Shown: positions 37,480 through 64,000 of the stretch, in pieces
How the letters are laid out: each line of letters begins with the position of its first letter
How positions within the stretch are numbered: position 1 is the first letter of the stretch
NCBI GenBank assembly: GCA_019802505.1
Contig: JAFMOC010000072.1
Location: 3,366,501-3,430,500, forward strand
Direction of reading: 5' to 3'
Length of the DNA: 64,000 nucleotides
Source: Corydoras sp. C115
Taxonomy: Eukaryota; Chordata; Actinopteri; Siluriformes; Callichthyidae
Translations under genes and position numbers: made by a program
The notes under the pieces: generated by a model
What the model saw: only the letters and a program-made list of their open reading frames with translations
Database searches by the model: none
What the model was told of the DNA's origin: nothing

Positions 37480-38936
37480 ATCCTGTCTGTTAGACCTAAT
37501 ACCTACAAACCTCCTTAAAGACCTCCTACCAAATATTACAGAGCCTTTTATAAACATTATAAATTCATCACTTAAAATAGGCCAAAAATCTGAAGTGTGC
37601 AGTCATTAAACCATTACTTAAAAAACCTAATTTAGATCCTCTAATACTGTCCAACTATAGACCAATATCAAACCTTCCTTTTGTCTCTAAAATCCTAGAA
37701 AAAATTGTGTTCAACCAGCTGATTAACTAATAACGTTCATTAAGTTTTTTAGTCAGGTTTTAGGTCTCTTCATAGCACTGAGATAGCCTTAATTAAAGTC
37801 GTTAATGACTTATTAACGTCCTCTGATAATAACCAAATCTCTTTCCTTGTATTATTAGATCTTAGTGCAGCCTTTGACACTATAGACCATAACAACTTAT
37901 TTGATAGATTAGAAAACCCTGTGGGCATTACAGGATCTGCACTCCAGTGGTTTAAATCCTACCTGACAGATCGATATCAATTCAACTGTGTTAAAAACCA
38001 ATGTTCTGATCTTGCTAAAGTTAAATATGGTGTTCCGCAAGGGTCAGTTCTGGGTCAGTTCTGGGTCCACTCCTATTTGCGTTATATATGCTTCCATTGG
38101 GATCAATTATTCGTAAACATGGAATCAGTTTCCACTCTTATGCAGATGATAAACAGTTCATTCACATACATTTCAGCTAACCCTAATGATGTTTGTTCAG
38201 TCAGTAAGCTCGAGGACTGCATCCAAGATATTGAAATATGGATGTCAAAAAAACTTCCTACTGCTAAATTCTGATAAAATAGAGTTTCTAATAGTTGGAC
38301 CCAAGGATAAAATTAACAAAGCTTCTAACACTGTTAAACCTCGATAACTCTTTAATTAGACCCAGTTCATCTGTAAATAATCTCGGTGTCATTATTGAAT
38401 GCATTTTTTCACCTTCGTAACATTTCGAAGCTACAAAATATCCTCTCCCTCCAAGATGCAGAAAAATTCATGCTTTTATTACCTCAAGGTTAGATTATTG
38501 TAATTCACTTCTGACAGGATGTTCTAATAAATCATTACGTAAATTACCACTTGTGCAAAAAGCTGCAGCTAGAGTTTTAACTAAAACCAGAATATTTGAT
38601 TATGTTGTGTTATCAAACTTGCACTGGCTACCAGTTAAGTTTCATGTTGAGTACAAAGTTTTATTGATAACATATAAAATCCTACATAATCAGGCTCCAC
38701 AGTATCTGAGCGTGTTGATTCAATTGTACAAGCCAACACACAAGCTCCGATCTCAAGGTGCTGGTCTAATCTTAGCTCCTAGAATAAATAAAATTACTTC
38801 TGGTGGAAGAGCGTTCTCCCACAAGGCTCCTCAACTTTGGAATAGCCTTCCAATTACTGTTTGTGATTCTGAATCACAATTAATCTTTAAAAATAAATTT
38901 AAAACAAATTTATTTAAACTTGCGTTTAATTAATCC
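37480..38936 (+). pseudogene. LINE reverse transcriptase and C-terminal part, broken
   Basis: Contains the sequence for the NYRPISNLPF box (about 37652-37682), LLDLSAAFDTIDHN (about 37854-37895), ITGSALQWFKSYLTDRYQF, YGVPQGSVLG (38029-38058) and SYADD (about 38134-38149, catalytic box intact). An 11-nt duplication just after GVPQGSVLG shifts the frame. The final part (LQKAAARVLTK, LHWLPV, LWNSLP) is the usual C-terminus of CR1/L2-type ORF2. Confidence 0.85.
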
Positions 38937-39726
38937 CCTGTAGATAAAGATGTAGATCTCAGGCTTGGCTGTGATGGGGTGGTAATCTGTGATCAGTGTG
39001 TGCTGGCGTTTCAACTCTTCACCCACCTCATCATTAATGGGGGGTGTGGCACTGAAATGATGCTGTTCCGGGGCGTTATCTCAACTATGTAGAGTCTGCA
39101 GTATCTGCCTCTTTTAGTTATGCTGCTCTAGTCAGTGATGCTGGAGTCACATGCTGCACTGTGTCAATAAATTACTTATTAATTAAATGCCGTGCTTTAT
39201 TATTAGCTCTAACTGCCTTCCTTTGTCTGTTTCTTTTGAAGTGTGACCAGCTTCCTGGAGGTTCATCCATGGCTCTGCCGACGAATATTGTATGGAACCT
39301 GAATATTAATTGGACTGGCGGTCCTACTGGAACCCTTAATGGACTTACATATTGTTCTCCAGTTGTTAAGAGTTTTACCATTTGTTAAATATCTGTACAT
39401 GGCTGTCCAACACTGTTGTTGCTGCCTGGCCGCTCAAGGAGGATGAGTCCCACACTGAGTCTTGGTCCTCCCAAGGTTTCTTCCTTAAATAACAACATAA
39501 CAGGGAGTTTTTTCTTGCCACTGTCGCTTCGGCTTGCACTTTGTGGGTTTAAAGGCTTTTCATTCTATAAAGCTGCTTTGTGACAATGTACTGTTGTAAA
39601 ACGTGCTATATAAATAAATAACTTGAACTTGAACTTGGAGCCCGTGCTGCGGCTGAGGCTGAGTCTGAGTCGCGCTGCGAGGGGGCGTTACCCGAATTAA
39701 CGCTGTTATGTGAGGATGTCTATAGT

Positions 39727-40713
39727 GTGAATGTGCCTGATCCCTCTGTTCCTCGTGTCCAGTCTGTCTCCCCCCTGTCTTACACCACTGTGGCTCTGTC
39801 CTTGGGTTTGGCTGGGGGTGTATTTATGTTGCAGGATGGTGATCCCGAGGCGGAGGTGGAGGCGAGAGAACAGCATACTGGATGTGCTGACATGGCCGGC
39901 CAGCCAGAAGCCGCTCTTCACACCCACATGCCCGTGGGTGCAAGCTGGCCTGGGCACACCAGCCCTCCTGAGCGTGCCATCCCAGCGACAGCCCCTCCAG
40001 CGTGCGAACCCGCAGAGGCCCCTCCAGCGTGCGAACCCACAGAGGCCCCTCCAGCATGCGCATCTTCGATAGCCTCTAAGCCTGTCCAGGGGCTGCACGC
40101 CGCCCAGCCCGTCCGCAAGCGGCCGCACACCGCCCAGCCCGTCCACAAGAGGCCGCACGCTGCCCAGCCCGTCTGCAAGCGGCCGCACGCCGCCCAGCCT
40201 GCCCGCAAGAGGCCGCATGCCGCCCAGCCCGTCCGCAAGGGGCCGCACGCCGCCCAGCCCGTCCGCAAGGAGCCGCACGCCGCCCAGCCCGTCCGCAAGG
40301 GGCCGCACGCCCCCCAGCCCGTCCGCAAGGGGCCGCACACCCCCCAGCCCGTCCGCAAGAGGCATCCTCCACGCCTCACTCACACAGGATGTCCGCATTG
40401 TCACGCCCAGCCCGTCCGCAAGGAGGAGGGCTGGTGTGCCCAGGCTGGCTTGCGCCCACAGGCATGTGGGTGTGAAGAGCGCCTTCTGGCTGGCCGGCCA
40501 CGTCATCACATCCAGTACCCTGTCCTCTCGCCGAGTCTTGTCCGCAGAGGGCGGACACCTCGTCTCACAGCCAGAGGGCGTCCTTCACGCCCCATCCACA
40601 GAGGGCGGCCACCTCGTGCGAACCCTCAGAGGCCCCTTCAGCGTGCGAACCTCCAGAGGCCCCTCCAGCGTGCAAACCCGCAGAGGCCCCCCCAGCGTGC
40701 ACATCTTCGATAG
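39727..40713 (+). CDS. TE1 proline/alanine-rich repeat ORF
   Basis: 328 codons open, starting MNVPDPSVPRVQSVSPLS. It contains repeated EAPPACEPA and PHAAQPVRK units, then an Arg-rich end (RGRPSRPIHRGRPPR). It is continuous with the TE1 internal region and homologous to the TE2 end region, so it may have been one ORF with the acidic part at 33509 before the LINE insertion. No recognised fold. The open frame may simply be a consequence of 30-bp repeats. Confidence 0.35.
   Translation: MNVPDPSVPRVQSVSPLSYTTVALSLGLAGGVFMLQDGDPEAEVEAREQHTGCADMAGQPEAALHTHMPVGASWPGHTSPPERAIPATAPPACEPAEAPPACEPTEAPPACASSIASKPVQGLHAAQPVRKRPHTAQPVHKRPHAAQPVCKRPHAAQPARKRPHAAQPVRKGPHAAQPVRKEPHAAQPVRKGPHAPQPVRKGPHTPQPVRKRHPPRLTHTGCPHCHAQPVRKEEGWCAQAGLRPQACGCEERLLAGRPRHHIQYPVLSPSLVRRGRTPRLTARGRPSRPIHRGRPPRANPQRPLQRANLQRPLQRANPQRPPQRAHLR
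40087..40366 (+). repeat. 30-bp tandem array, about 9 copies (TE1)
   Basis: Units encode PHAAQPVRKG-type repeats (ccgcacgccgcccagcccgt core). Confidence 0.9.
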
Positions 40714-40727
40714 CCTCTCTGCCCGTC

Positions 40728-40855
40728 CAGTGTCCGCACGCCGCCCAGCACGCCCGCAAGGGGCTGCATGCCACCCAGCTCGTCCGCAAGGGGCCGCATG
40801 CCGCCCAGCCCATCCGCAAGGGGCCGCACGCCCTCCAGCCTGTCCGCAAGAGGCA
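40728..40855 (+). repeat. 30-bp tandem array, about 4 copies (TE1, second block)
   Basis: The same unit as at 40087-40366, followed by the same catcctccacgcctcactca sequence. A block containing array plus downstream DNA was therefore duplicated inside TE1. Confidence 0.88.
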
Positions 40856-41201
40856 TCCTCCACGCCTCACTCACACAGGTCTGCATTGTCACGCCCAGCC
40901 CGTCCACAAGGAGGAGGGCTGGTGTGCCCAGGCCGGCTTGCGCCCACGGGCATGTGGGTGTGAAGAGCGCCCATCCACGCCTCATCATGCAGCCAGAGGG
41001 CACCTGCCACGCCTTGACCAGAGGACATTCATCTGGCCAGGCCACGCGTCCCCCCGTTCGGTGACCGTAGGGTTCCTTATTTTTGTTAATTAGCTTTGTG
41101 TTCAAACAATATGAAAATAGTAATTGCCACCTAAATGTGTTTGCTCTATTATCTAGAGACCAAAATAACAATATTAATATATTAGTATATTAGAAGTAAT
41201 A

Positions 41202-63098
<21,897 letters not shown>

Positions 63099-64000
63099 CT
63101 GAGTGCCGATGTGAGAGATAACACAGGGACATAAAGGAGGAAAAGTAAGATAAATTCTAAATCAGTATGAATAAAATAATTTAATGTCTTGTCTACAATG
63201 TTTACCACTTTTTCTCCCTTAGAACTCTATTTCCATATTCTAAAGTTCATCAGGTAAAAAAGGTTATATTTTAAAAGATTTTGAAAACTTAGACAGGGGT
63301 ACGTTTGAGTTGATTTATTTATTTCAATTACGGAGATTTAAATGGCAGCGCAAAAAAAGCTATTGCAATAGGTTACAACTAAAACCTTTAAGAACACTAA
63401 ACAGCCAATCTAGACAACCATCTAGTAGCGCCGGACTATAGCTTTTTATTATGGCACAGATTACACAGGGTTAGAAATTCATTCTACAAAAATATTGTTC
63501 TATGTTGGCAAAACAGTTTTTCATAATTGCTGTAAATTAGATAGCGGTATGTCAGGTGCCATCACTACATCACCTGGCAGTGCATTTGAGTATTGTGTGT
63601 GTCCTAAGTTCCCAGGCCTCATTCAGCAACGTTTAGTTAATTGACACTCAGCCTTAGTTTATTCCAGCTCATTGTCTCAATTAATCACGTTTGTATAGTT
63701 AATTGTCACTCAACCTTAGTTAATTTCCAGCTTGTTGTGTTAATTAATAATGTGTTTGTTCCTTTGTTATACTGCATTCCCAAAGATGCACTTCAATATT
63801 TATGTCTGCGTACTGTGAAAGCCAGGGAAGACAGCATGAATGTAGAAACTTCTTTCAGTGTTGTTTAAAGGTTTACAGGATTCCATTTGGCTGTATGTTT
63901 TTTACACTGTTCTCTCAACTACATTAATAAAACCATGCAAATTGACAGTTTTCAATATACTGACACAGGCTAGTCTAGAACTGGTAACCACTTCTCATTA
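63099..64000. other. Intron or upstream region of the slc4a8-like gene
   Basis: No coding exon is recognised here. The missing N-terminal exons must lie beyond the right edge. The short frame at 63641-63868 has no recognisable motif. Confidence 0.5.

Larger units (their letters stand above)
33839..39640 (+). mobile_element. LINE of CR1/L2 type, inserted in TE1 and itself interrupted by TE2
   Basis: Order on +: SGNH-like ORF1 end (33839-34186), APE-type endonuclease (34191-35479), [TE2 35487-37474], reverse transcriptase (37480-38936) and a 3' UTR ending acttgaacttgaacttg near 39635. Without TE2 it is about 3.8 kb. The 3' UTR matches fragments at 18182, 27030 and 62838. The left edge is inferred from where TE1-like sequence stops. 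Confidence 0.8.
39641..41104 (+). mobile_element. TE1, 3' part with truncated 3' LTR
   Basis: Resumes with cgcgctgcgagggggcgtta, matching TE2 near 36316. It continues through ctgatccctctgttcctcgt and gatggtgatcccgaggcgga, both with TE2 equivalents. It ends in a 34-base remnant (41071-41104) matching 5' LTR bases 32971-33005. The right end is cut about 100 bases from the end of the slc4a8-like coding region. Confidence 0.78.

Noticed and set aside
39706..41171. Minus-strand ORFs rich in Gly, Arg and Trp over TE1
   Set aside because: Same cause: phase-preserving GC-rich tandem repeats. No motif and wrong strand for the element.
63641..63868. 75-codon ORF near the right edge, considered as an N-terminal exon of the transporter
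   Set aside because: Wrong strand for the gene and no SLC4 motif.

Overview
This is a window of a ray-finned fish nuclear genome. The genes have introns with GT-AG splice sites. The sequence is AT-rich with many (AT)n microsatellites and is crowded with Tc1/mariner transposons, tRNA-derived SINEs of the Mermaid type and CR1/L2-type LINEs. That mixture fits a teleost, possibly a catfish, but nothing here fixes the species.

Three host genes are present. (1) The 3' part of ccdc174 on + (1558-9402, eight exons; the N-terminal exons lie left of the window). (2) A complete or nearly complete PX-BAR sorting nexin of the SNX5/SNX6/SNX32 group on + (about 13065-27897, 13 exons plus a possible one-codon first exon), with a 10 kb intron filled by DNA transposons. 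(3) The 3' three quarters or more of a sodium-coupled bicarbonate transporter on - (stop at 41202, 21 exons up to 63098, 5' end beyond the window), closest by eye to SLC4A8 with some SLC4A10-like positions. Genes 2 and 3 converge on a 13 kb gene-free interval. All exon joins listed keep phase.

The rest is mobile DNA: seven or eight Tc1/mariner elements at different stages of decay, including one with an intact 340-residue DD34E transposase (56624-58240) and one DD36E element with a nearly intact ORF (6524-7748); two short hAT-like elements with perfect 8-bp target duplications; more than a dozen SINE copies of two main families; and several LINE fragments.

The most unusual region is 32950-41104. 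A short LTR retroelement with a gag-like acidic ORF and proline-rich tandem repeats (TE1) is interrupted by a CR1/L2-type LINE, and the LINE is itself interrupted by a second member of the same LTR family (TE2). A solo LTR of the family lies at 55160-55514. Each LTR begins with a conserved palindrome carrying two CACCTG/CAGGTG boxes. I recognise no reverse transcriptase or integrase in the family, so it appears non-autonomous, and I cannot match it to a named family. Another unexplained signal is a perfect 36-bp inverted repeat with a 4-nt loop at 49091-49166.
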